NCBI GenBank assembly: GCA_963649295.1
Contig: CAVJHK010000007.1
Coordinates: 1 to 57,002 of the forward strand
Source: RGIG3528 sp963649295
Lineage (GTDB): Bacteria > Bacillota > Clostridia > Lachnospirales > Lachnospiraceae
Direction: 5' to 3'
DNA: 57,002 nt
Position numbers and translations under genes: made by a program. The notes under the pieces were generated by a model that searched no databases, was not told the origin of the DNA, and saw only the letters and a list, made by a program, of their open reading frames with translations. This document shows, one piece after another, positions 40,325 through 49,799 of this stretch (position 1 is the stretch's first letter; the number at the start of each line of letters is the position of its first letter).

Positions 40325-40984
40325 ATGGACTTTACTGCCTTTTTAAATATTGTACTCAGGCTTATCGAAGGTCTTTCGGTATCGGTCGGAATATTTGTCC
40401 TGACGCTTGTTATTTCCCTACCGCTCGGACTTTTGATAGCATTCGGAAGAATGTCAAAAAACATAATATTAAAAACAATCATAAGGGTGTACATTTCTGT
40501 AATGAGAGGTACACCTCTTATGCTGCAGCTTATGTTTATATTTTTCGGTCCCTCGTTTATCTTTCATGTTTCACTTTCGTCCTCTTACAGAATAATTGCG
40601 GTAATACTCGGATTCGGACTTAATTACGCCGCTTATTTTGCAGAAATTTACAGAGGCGGAATCGAATCTGTTCCGAAAGGTCAGTATGAAGCCGCCGCCG
40701 TTCTCGGATATACACGCAGCCAAACATTTACAAGAATCATTTTTCCGCAGGTTATAAAGCGCATAATTCCTTCAATCACAAATGAAGTTATAACGCTTGT
40801 AAAAGACACTTCGCTTGCCTTTGTCTTATCCGTTGCCGAAATGTTTACAATCGCAAAGCAAATCGTTGCGGCAAAGGGAACCGTAATTCCGCTTGTGGTT
40901 GCCGGTCTCTTCTATTACATATTCAACTCCGTTGTCGCATTTATAATGGCAAAGATCGAAAAAAAATTTTCCTTTTATTCGTAG
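40325..40984 (+). CDS. Amino acid ABC transporter permease (HisM/GlnP type)
   Basis: 219 residues, about five membrane helices. The N-terminal RLIEGLSVSVGIFVLTL and the EAA-loop-type cytoplasmic segment GQYEAAAVLGYTRSQTFTRIIFPQ (about 119-142), which docks with the ATPase, are diagnostic of the His/Glu/Gln/Arg permease family. A single permease gene implies a homodimer. Ten bases separate it from the ATPase gene. Confidence 0.94.
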   Translation: MDFTAFLNIVLRLIEGLSVSVGIFVLTLVISLPLGLLIAFGRMSKNIILKTIIRVYISVMRGTPLMLQLMFIFFGPSFIFHVSLSSSYRIIAVILGFGLNYAAYFAEIYRGGIESVPKGQYEAAAVLGYTRSQTFTRIIFPQVIKRIIPSITNEVITLVKDTSLAFVLSVAEMFTIAKQIVAAKGTVIPLVVAGLFYYIFNSVVAFIMAKIEKKFSFYS

Positions 40985-40993
40985 GGAGGCGTC

Positions 40994-41758
40994 ATGAACA
41001 TATTTGAAATCAATCACGTAAAAAAAGGCTTTGACGGAGAAGGCGTTTTAAATGATATCTCTTTTGGTGTAAAAAAAGGCGAGGTGGTTTCGATAATCGG
41101 TCCGTCGGGTTCGGGCAAATCAACTCTTCTCAGATGCGCCACAATGCTTGAAAAAATGGATTCCGGAGAACTGATTTACGATGGGATTTATGCCGCAAAA
41201 AACGATTCAAACGGAAAAGCAGTTTATGAAAACCAAAGCGTATTAAAAGAAATACGAAAAAAATTCGGACTCGTGTTTCAATCCTTCAATCTCTTTCCTC
41301 ATTTTACTGTATTAAAGAACATAACCGATGCTCCAATAAATGTTTTAAAAAGAGATCCTACGGAAGTAAATGAAGAAGCTTTTGCGCTTTTGTCCAAAAT
41401 GGGGCTTTCCGATAAAGCTTTAGCATATCCGTCCCAGCTTTCCGGCGGTCAGCAGCAGCGCATTTCGATTGCGCGCGCACTTGCAATGAAACCCGAGATG
41501 CTTTTTTTTGACGAACCGACATCGGCACTTGATCCCGAGCTCACGCTCGAAATATTGAAGGTCATTAAGCAGCTTGCCGCAGAGCACATGACAATGGTAA
41601 TCGTTACACACGAAATAAATTTTGCGCGCAACGTTTCCGACAGAATTGTTTTTATGGCTGACGGTATAATTGTTGAAGAGGGTGCTCCGGATGAAATATT
41701 AAACAATACAAAAAGCGAGCGCTTGAAGAATTTCCTTGACAAAATGAACGAAAAATAA
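40994..41758 (+). CDS. Amino acid ABC transporter ATP-binding protein (GlnQ type)
   Basis: 254 residues. Walker A GPSGSGKST (about 35), Q-loop VFQSFNLFPH, signature LSGGQQQRISIARALA, Walker B MLFFDEPTSALDP and H-loop VTHEINFA are intact and of the polar amino acid uptake type. GGAGG precedes the ATG. A strong bidirectional terminator follows 43 bases after the stop. Confidence 0.95.
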   Translation: MNIFEINHVKKGFDGEGVLNDISFGVKKGEVVSIIGPSGSGKSTLLRCATMLEKMDSGELIYDGIYAAKNDSNGKAVYENQSVLKEIRKKFGLVFQSFNLFPHFTVLKNITDAPINVLKRDPTEVNEEAFALLSKMGLSDKALAYPSQLSGGQQQRISIARALAMKPEMLFFDEPTSALDPELTLEILKVIKQLAAEHMTMVIVTHEINFARNVSDRIVFMADGIIVEEGAPDEILNNTKSERLKNFLDKMNEK

Positions 41759-41801
41759 AACAAAATCAAATAAAATAAAAGAACAGAGTTTACGATATAA
41801 T

Positions 41802-41838
41802 AAAAAAGCCGCAGGTTTGATTCCTGCGGCTTTTTTTG
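41802..41838. terminator. Bidirectional intrinsic terminator between the ABC importer and kduI
   Basis: AAAAAAGCCGCAGG pairs perfectly with CCTGCGGCTTTTTT around a 7-base loop. T-runs follow on both strands, serving the plus-strand importer and the minus-strand kdgK-kduI unit. Confidence 0.9.
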
Positions 41839-41895
41839 TTATATTCCCTAAAACATTACTCTCGGCGAAAATACCGATATTGTTTTATATTACAA

Positions 41896-42759
41896 CTATC
41901 TGATATCCTGCATTGCAACTCCGTCCATATCGTCAAATGCCTGATTTTCACCAACCATTCCCCAAATGAACGTATAATTTCTTGTACCGCAGCCCGAATG
42001 TATCGACCAACTGGGCGAAATAACAGCCTGCTCGTTGTGCATTACAATATGACGTGTTTCCGTGGGCTCGCCCATATAGTGGAAAACAATGTCATCATCA
42101 CCCATTTCAAAATAAAGATATACTTCCATTCTTCTGTCATGTGTATGACAAGGCATTGTATTCCATACGGAGCCTTCCTCAAGGTGTGTCATACCCATTA
42201 CAAGCTGGCAGGATTCAACCTGACCGGGAAGAATATATTTGCAAATCGTTCTGTGGTTTGCATCCTTTAAGCTTCCACACTCTACCTTATTGCAATCCTT
42301 TATGATAACAACATTTGGTTCGGGTGTGCCATTCGGACGAATAAGAACGGTCGGATAAGTCTTATGTGCGGGTGCACTGTTCAAATAGAATTTTGCGGGG
42401 GTATTCTTGTTGACGGAAGCAAAAGAAATGTCACGCGATCCCATTCCGATATACATGCCTTCTTTGTAAGCAAGCTTGTATTCTTTTCCGTCGATTGTGA
42501 TAATTCCGTCACCGCCGATATTGATAACGCCCATTTCGCGTCTCTCGAGGAAATAATCCGCTCTCAATTCATCACCTGCGGTAAGAACAAGCTTTTTTTC
42601 GACAGGAACCGCAGAACCCGTGATGATTCTGTCGATATGGCTGTAAACAAGCTTGATGTCGTCTGCCTTAAAAAGGTCGTCGATCAAAAACTCCTCGCGA
42701 AGTCTTTCCGTTGTATAAAATTTAACATCCTTGGGGGATGCCGCTGTACGTAATTCCAT
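41896..42759 (-). CDS. kduI: 5-keto-4-deoxyuronate isomerase KduI
   Basis: 287-residue cupin isomerase converting 5-keto-4-deoxyuronate (from unsaturated galacturonate after pectin cleavage) to 3-deoxy-D-glycero-2,5-hexodiulosonate. The zinc site is visible in MPCHTHDRRMEVYLYF (His, His, Glu; about 204-219) with a distal His in SWSIHSGCG. Slightly longer than the usual 276-280. Lies 28 bases after kdgK in the same direction, so both are probably in one transcript. Confidence 0.95.
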   Translation of the reverse strand: MELRTAASPKDVKFYTTERLREEFLIDDLFKADDIKLVYSHIDRIITGSAVPVEKKLVLTAGDELRADYFLERREMGVINIGGDGIITIDGKEYKLAYKEGMYIGMGSRDISFASVNKNTPAKFYLNSAPAHKTYPTVLIRPNGTPEPNVVIIKDCNKVECGSLKDANHRTICKYILPGQVESCQLVMGMTHLEEGSVWNTMPCHTHDRRMEVYLYFEMGDDDIVFHYMGEPTETRHIVMHNEQAVISPSWSIHSGCGTRNYTFIWGMVGENQAFDDMDGVAMQDIR

Positions 42760-42787
42760 AAGAATCTCCTTCTAAACCCGATTAAAT

Positions 42788-43819
42788 TTATCTCTGAACT
42801 CTCCCGGAGCCGTCTCCGCCTACAAGGTTGTCAACATCCGAACGGGAAACCAGATTAAAGTCGCCGGGGATTGTATGCTTAAGTGCAGATGCGGCAACGC
42901 CGTATTCAAGTGCGCTCTTAAAATCCTTTTTGTCAAGGAAGCCGCAGATTACGCCGCCTGCAAATGAATCTCCACCGCCGACTCTGTCAACGATGGGTGT
43001 GATTCTGTATTCTCTCGAATGATAAAATTCCTTTGTGTCACGCGAATAGATGCATGCGCTCCAGCCGTTGTCCGATGCGGAATGGCTGACACGAAGAGAG
43101 CTTATTACATATTCAAAATTGAATTTATTAACCATCTGTTCAAAAATAGATTTATATCCGTCAAGCTTCAAATCTCCGCTTGTAACGTCCGTTTCGCCGG
43201 GCTTGAATCCGAGAACCTTTTCGGCATCCTCTTCGTTTCCGATGCAGACGTCAACATATTGCATAAGATTTGACATAACAGCCTGTGCCTTTTCGGAAGA
43301 CCAAAGCTTTTTGCGGAAATTAAGATCGCACGAAACCTTTACGCCCGCCTTCTTTGCAGCCTTGCAGGCTTCTTCCGTGAGGATTGCGGCCTTGTCCGAA
43401 ATTGCGGGTGTAATTCCCGTAAAGTGGAACCAATCGGCGCCTTCAAAAATCTTGTCAAAGTCAAAATCTGCGGGATCTGCTTCGGCAATTGCCGAATGAG
43501 CGCGGTCATAAATAACATTTGAAGCTCTCATTGCAGAGCCTGTCTCAAGAAAATAAATTCCGAGTCTGTCTCCGCCTCTTGCGATATTTTTTGTGCCTAC
43601 ATTCATCTTGCGAAGTGCGGCAACAGCAGCCTCACCGATAGGATTCTTGGGAACCTTTGTGACAAATTCCGCATCATGTCCGTAATTGGCAAGCGATACG
43701 GCAACATTTGCCTCACCACCGCCGTAGTTGATGTCGAATTCGTCGGCCTGAAGGATTTTTTCGTTTCCGGGTGTGGAAAGTCTGAGCATTATCTCACCCA
43801 TTGTAATAACTTTTGCCAT
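42788..43819 (-). CDS. kdgK: 2-keto-3-deoxygluconate kinase (PfkB family)
   Basis: 343-residue PfkB/ribokinase-fold sugar kinase. GGGEANVAVSLANYG near 33 and the catalytic DRVGGGDSFAGGVICG (about 273-288, Asp of GGGD as base) are clear. Assignment to KDG kinase comes from resemblance and from its neighbours kduI, uxaA and uxaC; the KDG-6-phosphate aldolase is not in the window. Other sugar acids cannot be excluded from sequence alone. Confidence 0.88.
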   Translation of the reverse strand: MAKVITMGEIMLRLSTPGNEKILQADEFDINYGGGEANVAVSLANYGHDAEFVTKVPKNPIGEAAVAALRKMNVGTKNIARGGDRLGIYFLETGSAMRASNVIYDRAHSAIAEADPADFDFDKIFEGADWFHFTGITPAISDKAAILTEEACKAAKKAGVKVSCDLNFRKKLWSSEKAQAVMSNLMQYVDVCIGNEEDAEKVLGFKPGETDVTSGDLKLDGYKSIFEQMVNKFNFEYVISSLRVSHSASDNGWSACIYSRDTKEFYHSREYRITPIVDRVGGGDSFAGGVICGFLDKKDFKSALEYGVAASALKHTIPGDFNLVSRSDVDNLVGGDGSGRVQR

Positions 43820-43886
43820 TGGTTTTCTCCTTTTTGTATAATGTATAAGATTGGATGCCTTTTTTAAGACACCTCATTTATATATG

Positions 43887-43910
43887 AATACCATAGGTAT
43901 TATATACCAT
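43887..43910. promoter_or_regulatory. Clustered GGTAT/ATACC half-sites upstream of kdgK
   Basis: Three half-sites, ATACCAT, AGGTAT and ATACCAT, form two overlapping dyads (AATACC-ATA-GGTATT and GGTAT-TATAT-ACC). The second dyad contains TATAAT on the minus strand, a likely kdgK -10. The half-sites resemble the TGGTATACCA core bound by GntR-type hexuronate regulators (UxuR/ExuR); binding here is inferred. Confidence 0.5.
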
Positions 43911-44031
43911 AAACATACGTTTTGCCACCTTGAAATAAGACGGTAACAAAATGATTATCACGTATCATAAGAAGTCAAAAGAAGTTTTTTTAATCATGCG
44001 ACATAGGAAGTCAAAAAGTGACTTATCCGTA

Positions 44032-45513
44032 TCACAAAGTGACTCCGCGCTTAAATATAGCAAGATCGTGGAATCCCGCAATTTCGCTTTTTACTTCCTT
44101 ACCGGAAGCAACACTCAAAACATATAAATAGAATTCCTTTGCAAGTGCATTTCTGTCTTTCCCTTCCGTAAGAATACCGCAGTTAAAGTCAATCCACTTA
44201 TTCTTCTTCTCGGCAAGAGCACTGTTTGTCGAAATCTTGACCGTCGGGACAGGCGACGCAAACGGTGTTCCGCGTCCGGTCGTAAAAAGAACGATCTGAG
44301 CTCCGCTTGCCGCAAGTGCCGTTGCCGCAACAAGGTCGTTGCCCGGTGCCGAAAGAAGGTTAAGGCCTTTTTCCTTTACTCTGTCCGCATATTCAAGCAC
44401 GCCTTTCACATATGTGCTTCCGGACTTTTGGGTGCATCCGAAAGATTTGTCTTCCAATGTGGATATTCCGCCCGCTTTGTTTCCGGGTGACGGATTTTCG
44501 TATATTTCCTGATCATTTTTGATGAAATATTCCTTAAAATTGTTTATCAGACATACCGTTTTGTCAAACAATTCAGGGCTTTCACATCTGTTCATCAAAA
44601 TTGTTTCCGCACCGAACATTTCCGGAACTTCCGTAAGAATTGTCGTTCCGTTAAGAGAGCAAAGCATATCCGAGAAAAGTCCGACAATCGGATTTGCCGT
44701 AATTCCCGAAAGTCCGTCGGAGCCTCCGCATTTAAGCCCTATCACAAGCTCCGATACATCACATTCTTCTCTTTTAAAGCTTCCCGCATAATCTATAAGT
44801 TCATCGATAAGACGGGCGGCATCCGCAAACTCATCTTCCGAATCCTGACATTGCAGGAATTTAATTCGCCTTTCATCATATTCGCCTATATAATTTTTAA
44901 GAACGGAAATATTTGAATTTTCGCATCCGAGTCCGAGAACAAGCACTCCGCCGGCATTCGGATGATTAATCAGATCGGCAAGGATTTTTCTTGTACTTTC
45001 CTGGTCTTCGCCCATCTGGGAGCATCCGTAAGGATGTGAAAAGGCAAGGATCTTTTCCACTGTTCCGTGCGCCTTATAGGCATTATCCTTTTCAATCTTT
45101 GCCGCAATCGAATTTACGCATCCGACCGTCGGAATAATCCATATTTCGTTTCTTACTCCGACACCGCCTGCTCTCTTATATCCCATAAACGTATGCGGAA
45201 TATCCGCAACGGTCTTTGTATCGCATTCGACAGGATTATATGTATATGAAAGAAGGTCCTTAAGATTTGTTTTCATATTATGCGTATGCACGTGGCTTCC
45301 TGCACCGATATCCGTTATCGCATGTCCTATCGGATTTCCGTACTTTATGATATTGCAATTCGCTTTTATATCATAAATCGCAATCTTATGACCTCTTACG
45401 ATGTCTTCGGTAACTGTTATGTTTTTTCCCGCAAGCTCAATTACCGTACCTTTTTTGATATCGTTAAGAGCAACACAAACATTGTCCTTTTCGTTGATAA
45501 GAATATAATCCAT
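44032..45513 (-). CDS. uxaA: Altronate dehydratase
   Basis: 493 residues. The N-terminal SAF domain (about 1-90, with GAGSHVHTHNMKTN) is fused to the large C-terminal UxaA/GarD catalytic domain (FSHPYGCSQMGEDQESTRKIL, GLKCGGSDGLSGITANP, TGRGTPFASPVPTVKISTN). This full-length fused form dehydrates D-altronate to 2-keto-3-deoxygluconate, the substrate of the neighbouring kinase. uxaB (tagaturonate reductase), needed between UxaC and UxaA, is not in the window. Own promoter. Confidence 0.94.
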   Translation of the reverse strand: MDYILINEKDNVCVALNDIKKGTVIELAGKNITVTEDIVRGHKIAIYDIKANCNIIKYGNPIGHAITDIGAGSHVHTHNMKTNLKDLLSYTYNPVECDTKTVADIPHTFMGYKRAGGVGVRNEIWIIPTVGCVNSIAAKIEKDNAYKAHGTVEKILAFSHPYGCSQMGEDQESTRKILADLINHPNAGGVLVLGLGCENSNISVLKNYIGEYDERRIKFLQCQDSEDEFADAARLIDELIDYAGSFKREECDVSELVIGLKCGGSDGLSGITANPIVGLFSDMLCSLNGTTILTEVPEMFGAETILMNRCESPELFDKTVCLINNFKEYFIKNDQEIYENPSPGNKAGGISTLEDKSFGCTQKSGSTYVKGVLEYADRVKEKGLNLLSAPGNDLVAATALAASGAQIVLFTTGRGTPFASPVPTVKISTNSALAEKKNKWIDFNCGILTEGKDRNALAKEFYLYVLSVASGKEVKSEIAGFHDLAIFKRGVTL

Positions 45514-45550
45514 AGCGGCACTTCCTTAAAAAACTATACTTTTAAAGCTG

Positions 45551-45579
45551 ATTTTAATCTGTTTTAAATTTTTAGTCAA
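45551..45579 (-). promoter_or_regulatory. Putative promoter of uxaA
   Basis: Minus-strand TTGACT (45579-45574), 17-base spacer, TAAAAT (45556-45551), 38 bases before the uxaA start. One of the best promoter matches in the window. Confidence 0.75.
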
Positions 45580-45715
45580 CCCAATAAAAGCATCTCAAAC
45601 ATATTCAACAATCTTTTAAATCTTTATCGCAACAATCGCAATCTAAATATTATGTTGCCTTATAATGTTTGTTAAAAATTTACGATAAAAAGCAATTATT
45701 GACAAGTTTAGCCAC

Positions 45716-45763
45716 TTGTTTTGAAATATAATCTGTTTTATAATCCGTTATGAACGGTGTTCA
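45716..45763 (+). promoter_or_regulatory. Putative promoter and downstream dyad of uxaC
   Basis: TTGTTT (45716-45721), 17-base spacer, perfect TATAAT (45739-45744). A second TATAAT lies 14 bases upstream. TGAACGGTGTTCA (45751-45763), a 5-bp-arm dyad, sits at the predicted start point and could be an operator. A further dyad ACAAG-N8-CTTGT (45702-45719) overlaps the -35. Confidence 0.55.
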
Positions 45764-45803
45764 AAAACGTCGTCACTTTTATGATAATGAAAGGAAAAAA
45801 GCC

Positions 45804-47204
45804 ATGAAAGATTTCATGAACAAAGAAGATTTCTTGTTATCGAACAATACCGCAAAAAAACTTTTTGAAGCAGCGAATAAAATGCCCATTATCGACTATC
45901 ACTGCCATATCAACCCGAAGGAAATTGCCGAAGACAGGCAATTCAAAAATATCACCGAGGTTTGGCTCGGCGGCGATCACTACAAATGGCGTCAAATGCG
46001 TTCAAACGGTGTTGACGAAAAATACATAACCGGTGACGCTTCCGATTACGACAAATTCGTTAAATGGTCCGAAACACTTCAAAAGGCAATCGGAAATCCT
46101 CTTTATCATTGGAGTCATCTTGAGCTTCAAAGATATTTCGGTTTCAACAAGCCCCTCTCTCCCGCAACATGCGATGAAGCCTGGGAAGTTTGCAACAAGA
46201 AATTAAACGATCCCTCAATGTCCGTTCGCAACATCATCAAAATGTCAAACGTCGACACTATTTGCACAACGGACGATCCGATAGATTCGCTCGAATGGCA
46301 CAAAAAGATAAAGGCTGACACCACATTTACCGCAAAGGTTTATCCCGCATGGCGTCCCGACAAGGCAATGAACCTTGAGAAGCCCGATTATCTTGACTAT
46401 ATCACAAAGCTTGAGGCTGCCGCAAATCACAAGATTACGAATTTCAGGGATTTGTGTGACGCTCTCTCCCTCCGAATGGATTATTTTGCCGAAAACGGCT
46501 GCCGTGTATCCGATCACGGAATCGATTATGTTATGTTTAAGCCTTATACCGAGGAAGAGGTTGAAGCCATATTCTCTGCCCGCCTGTGCGGAAAAGAAAT
46601 CAATGCATACGATATTCTCAAATTCAAGACTGCCTTCATGGTATTTGTCGGAAAAGAATATGCACGCCGCAATTGGATACTTCAGCTTCATTACGGTGCA
46701 CTTCGCAACAACAACAGCATCATGTTTGACAAGCTCGGTCCCGATACCGGCTATGACTGCATAAATATCACATCGGGCACATCCGAACTTGTTGCATATC
46801 TTGATTGCTTAAATAAATCAGGTTCACTTCCGAAGACAATTCTTTATTCACTTAATCCTTCGGACAATGCCGCACTTTGCACAATCATCGGAAGCTTCCA
46901 GAATTCCGATGCCATAGGCAAGCTTCAGCACGGTGCCGCCTGGTGGTTCAACGACAACAAAACAGGAATGCAGGAGCAAATGACAACCCTTGCGAATCTC
47001 GGTCTCCTTTCCAACTTTGTCGGAATGCTTACCGATTCACGAAGCTTCCTTTCTTATACTCGTCACGAATATTTCAGACGTATCCTTTGCGACCTTATCG
47101 GAACATGGGTTGAAAACGGCGAATATCCCTGCGACATGGAATTCCTCACCAAAACGGTTCAGGATATTTCCTACAACAATTGCAAGCGTTACTTCGGTTT
47201 CTGA
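45804..47204 (+). CDS. uxaC: Glucuronate/galacturonate isomerase
   Basis: 466 residues from ATG 45804 (MKDFMNKEDFLLSNN), chosen for AAAGGAA upstream; the frame is open further upstream but lacks a good site there. Amidohydrolase-fold isomerase of uronates: IDYHCHINPKEIAEDRQF (metal-binding His-x-His, about 30), WSHLELQRYFG, CTTDDPIDSLEWH (about 157), LQLHYGALRNNN and LTDSRSFLSYTRHEYFRRIL near 410. Converts D-galacturonate to tagaturonate and D-glucuronate to fructuronate. Divergent from uxaA. Confidence 0.96.
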   Translation: MKDFMNKEDFLLSNNTAKKLFEAANKMPIIDYHCHINPKEIAEDRQFKNITEVWLGGDHYKWRQMRSNGVDEKYITGDASDYDKFVKWSETLQKAIGNPLYHWSHLELQRYFGFNKPLSPATCDEAWEVCNKKLNDPSMSVRNIIKMSNVDTICTTDDPIDSLEWHKKIKADTTFTAKVYPAWRPDKAMNLEKPDYLDYITKLEAAANHKITNFRDLCDALSLRMDYFAENGCRVSDHGIDYVMFKPYTEEEVEAIFSARLCGKEINAYDILKFKTAFMVFVGKEYARRNWILQLHYGALRNNNSIMFDKLGPDTGYDCINITSGTSELVAYLDCLNKSGSLPKTILYSLNPSDNAALCTIIGSFQNSDAIGKLQHGAAWWFNDNKTGMQEQMTTLANLGLLSNFVGMLTDSRSFLSYTRHEYFRRILCDLIGTWVENGEYPCDMEFLTKTVQDISYNNCKRYFGF

Positions 47205-47222
47205 TACATTCATAATTCTTTC

Positions 47223-47285
47223 AAAATGCGGCTGCATACGGCAGCCGCATTTTATTTTACCGTGCGGCAGCCACATGCAGCCGCA
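47223..47285. terminator. Bidirectional terminator between uxaC and the InlB-repeat operon, with an imperfect second copy
   Basis: AAAATGCGGCTGC and GCAGCCGCATTTT pair perfectly around a 5-base loop (47223-47253) with T-rich flanks on both strands. A second, weaker stem TGCGGC...GCCGCA (47263-47285), ending in the same GCAGCCGCATTTTAT, follows directly. The uxaC gene and the minus-strand operon converge here. Confidence 0.85.
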
Positions 47286-47354
47286 TTTTATGATAGAAGA
47301 TTCAAACGCCGCAAACAAAGCGCATAACAATCCGTATATCGCCCGGTTCAATTT

Positions 47355-49799
47355 TTACCTTAGCTTTGAATCAACCGCAAATATAACATCATCAAAAATT
47401 ACATCGTTTTCTTTGTCAACAATTTTCAAATCAAACGAAATACGTATGATTGCATTTTTTTCAAAAAATTCTTCATACCCTGACAACGTGTTTACCGTCG
47501 AATAATTAATCATGCTTTCGTAATTTTCTTCTCTTACCGCATAAGACAGATGATTCAAAACATAATTTATGTTTTCGCTTATATATCTTTCGTTAATTTC
47601 AAATTCCATGGCATCATGAACCTCCGCACCGCGCTCATAAAACATCATAATTTTATTGTATACCGTGCCCGTAGACAACACATGAACTTTTTCGTAAAAA
47701 TCATCGTCATTTTTAATTTCATAAATCGGTGTCAAATTAACCTGCACCGGCAAAACAACGTTTTCTGACAATTGCCCCCTTATATAACAGCTTATCAAAT
47801 CCCCTGCATCCGTACAAATTAAAGTTTCTTCGTCGTCCAAATCACCTTCGTTTATTGGGACATTGTTTATTGCATAAATCCCTGCGTCGACAAAAGCTTC
47901 TTTTTCTTCGGAATCCTTTTGCCATACGGCATAAAGTGTTATATCCGACGTAAAATAACATATATCTTCCGAATTTATATAATCGTTTTCGTATTCTTCG
48001 CTCCGTTTCCAGCCGCAAAAAATATATCCGGCTCTTTTCGGAAAGGGAAGCTCTCCGATTTTGGCATGATATAATACCTTCTTTATCTTTTCTTCTTCAT
48101 CCATTTCCCCTTCAGTCGGATCAAAAAAAATTGTATATTCACACGCATCCCAGTGTCCGTAAAAATCAATATCTTTTACGCTTTTCATTATTTCGTTCTT
48201 TGCGAGGTTCTTACCCGTGCCGTTCCCTCTGTATTCCGAATATCGCCAAAACGTATCGTAATTTATATTAAATCCCAAAATATTCTTTGCTCTCGGCCTC
48301 GGAATTTCATCTTCATATTCAACTACAATCGATTCCTTTGTATTTGCTGCCCATTCGGCATGCAAAAAAAGCATATCGGTATCGGTACAAACACTTGTTT
48401 CTCCGTACGGAATTTGATTATTGTCATACCATCCCAGAAAACTATATCCCGAAAGCCCGGGCTTCTCCGGAAATTTAAGAGAAAAACACAATTTTTTTCC
48501 GTAATATGCATATCCCGTTATATCGTTGGATGAACCTCTTATATCACCGCCGCACGGATCAAACACAACCTTTACTTTTTTTGGCCGAAATTTTACGACT
48601 ATATTTATGTTGCATTCCGGCATCAAAAAAGTATAACTTATATCGTTATCCGTGCCTTTAATAAGCATATCGATATTTTCGTTTGAAACTCCGTTAGAAA
48701 CAATATCCGTGCGTTCTGAATTTTCATTTTCCGTAACATGGTCAACATAAAAAGCATCTGTTTCGTATCCGATATCCGGATTCACAAAAACCGTAATCCT
48801 GTCACCCATATTTATTTTTTCTTTCGGTTCAGAGTCGTTTATCGAATAAGTTACTTTTCCGCCTTTTGTGCTCTCAATATTTATTTTAAAACTTTTTATC
48901 AAAGTTACTTCAATATCGGTGCTTAAGGCATTTTTAACTCTTATGTTTTTTTCTTTGTCAAAAAAGTATTTATAATCTTCACTTTTGACCTTTAATGTGA
49001 TTATTTTGGGTTCTTCACCAAAATCATTTTCATTTAATTCGCCCGTCACGCATTCATATCCCGTAACAATATCTCCGTTATACATATACAAGGTCGCATG
49101 CGTATTTATTTTTTCTCCCGGACGAATAGTTTGTTTTTCCGAATCGGCTAATATTTTTGTGACAATCTTACCGCATATCGGTTCTGCCGGCTTACCGTCG
49201 GCGTCATAAAATCCTCCGACTTTTTTTGAACACGAAAGCACAGACTTTGTTACCGTAGAATAATGTCTTGTTCCCGTATATTCATCTCCGTAATAATCGT
49301 ATGTTTCCTCTCTTGCAAATTTTATTTCGCGACCTCTGTCTTTCATCTCACATCCAGACGAACACTCATACCTCGTTCCGTTTTTTTCGGCGCCGCATGA
49401 GGAGCATCTCCAAACCACATAGCCGTAAAGCTCATAGCCGTCAAAAGTAAGTCGCGCAATACTTCTGCAATTTGGGCACCTTTTTGACGTTCCCGTACCC
49501 TCTACGAATGTTCCGCATGACGGGCAGCTTCCCGAAAAGCATGATTTTTGAACACCCGCAACCGTTCTGTTGTAAACCCATGTTCCGTTGCACACTCCCT
49601 TAACACTTTTATAACATCCGTTATTTTGACTGTGCACATGCGGACTCACATCATAACAAACAGAATTATTGTGTACATGTCCGCTGTTTGAGCTTTCCGA
49701 TGCAAATATAATATTTATGTCTTTGGGGTTCATATATACATATATAATAAGAAAACAACAAAAAGCACAAAGAAATTTAATTGATTTAATTTTTTTCAT
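47355..49799 (-). CDS. Secreted protein with His/Cys-rich modules and InlB B-repeats
   Basis: 814 residues, function unknown. Signal peptide at 1-34. Two HxHx4-5CY motifs (H41/H43/C48 and H54/H56/C62) are followed by paired cysteines C92xxC95 with C108xxC111 and C132xxC135 with C146/C150, reading like two zinc ribbons outside the cell. Then a region with LSCSKKVGG and CGKIVTKI, a beta-rich middle, and two InlB/Listeria-Bacteroides repeats (about 415-485 and 545-620, pattern GYSFLGWYDNN, YIFCGWKR, LYAVWQ). The C-terminal 180 residues are unassigned. No LPXTG or terminal helix. Its ATG overlaps the upstream stop as TAATG. Adhesion or envelope role is conjecture. Confidence 0.75.
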   Translation of the reverse strand: MKKIKSIKFLCAFCCFLIIYVYMNPKDINIIFASESSNSGHVHNNSVCYDVSPHVHSQNNGCYKSVKGVCNGTWVYNRTVAGVQKSCFSGSCPSCGTFVEGTGTSKRCPNCRSIARLTFDGYELYGYVVWRCSSCGAEKNGTRYECSSGCEMKDRGREIKFAREETYDYYGDEYTGTRHYSTVTKSVLSCSKKVGGFYDADGKPAEPICGKIVTKILADSEKQTIRPGEKINTHATLYMYNGDIVTGYECVTGELNENDFGEEPKIITLKVKSEDYKYFFDKEKNIRVKNALSTDIEVTLIKSFKINIESTKGGKVTYSINDSEPKEKINMGDRITVFVNPDIGYETDAFYVDHVTENENSERTDIVSNGVSNENIDMLIKGTDNDISYTFLMPECNINIVVKFRPKKVKVVFDPCGGDIRGSSNDITGYAYYGKKLCFSLKFPEKPGLSGYSFLGWYDNNQIPYGETSVCTDTDMLFLHAEWAANTKESIVVEYEDEIPRPRAKNILGFNINYDTFWRYSEYRGNGTGKNLAKNEIMKSVKDIDFYGHWDACEYTIFFDPTEGEMDEEEKIKKVLYHAKIGELPFPKRAGYIFCGWKRSEEYENDYINSEDICYFTSDITLYAVWQKDSEEKEAFVDAGIYAINNVPINEGDLDDEETLICTDAGDLISCYIRGQLSENVVLPVQVNLTPIYEIKNDDDFYEKVHVLSTGTVYNKIMMFYERGAEVHDAMEFEINERYISENINYVLNHLSYAVREENYESMINYSTVNTLSGYEEFFEKNAIIRISFDLKIVDKENDVIFDDVIFAVDSKLR

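Noticed and set aside
45514..45803. Small upstream gene before uxaC from extending the frame to 45750
   Set aside because: The extension MNGVQKRRHFYDNERKKA overlaps the promoter start region and lacks a ribosome binding site; the ATG at 45804 has one.
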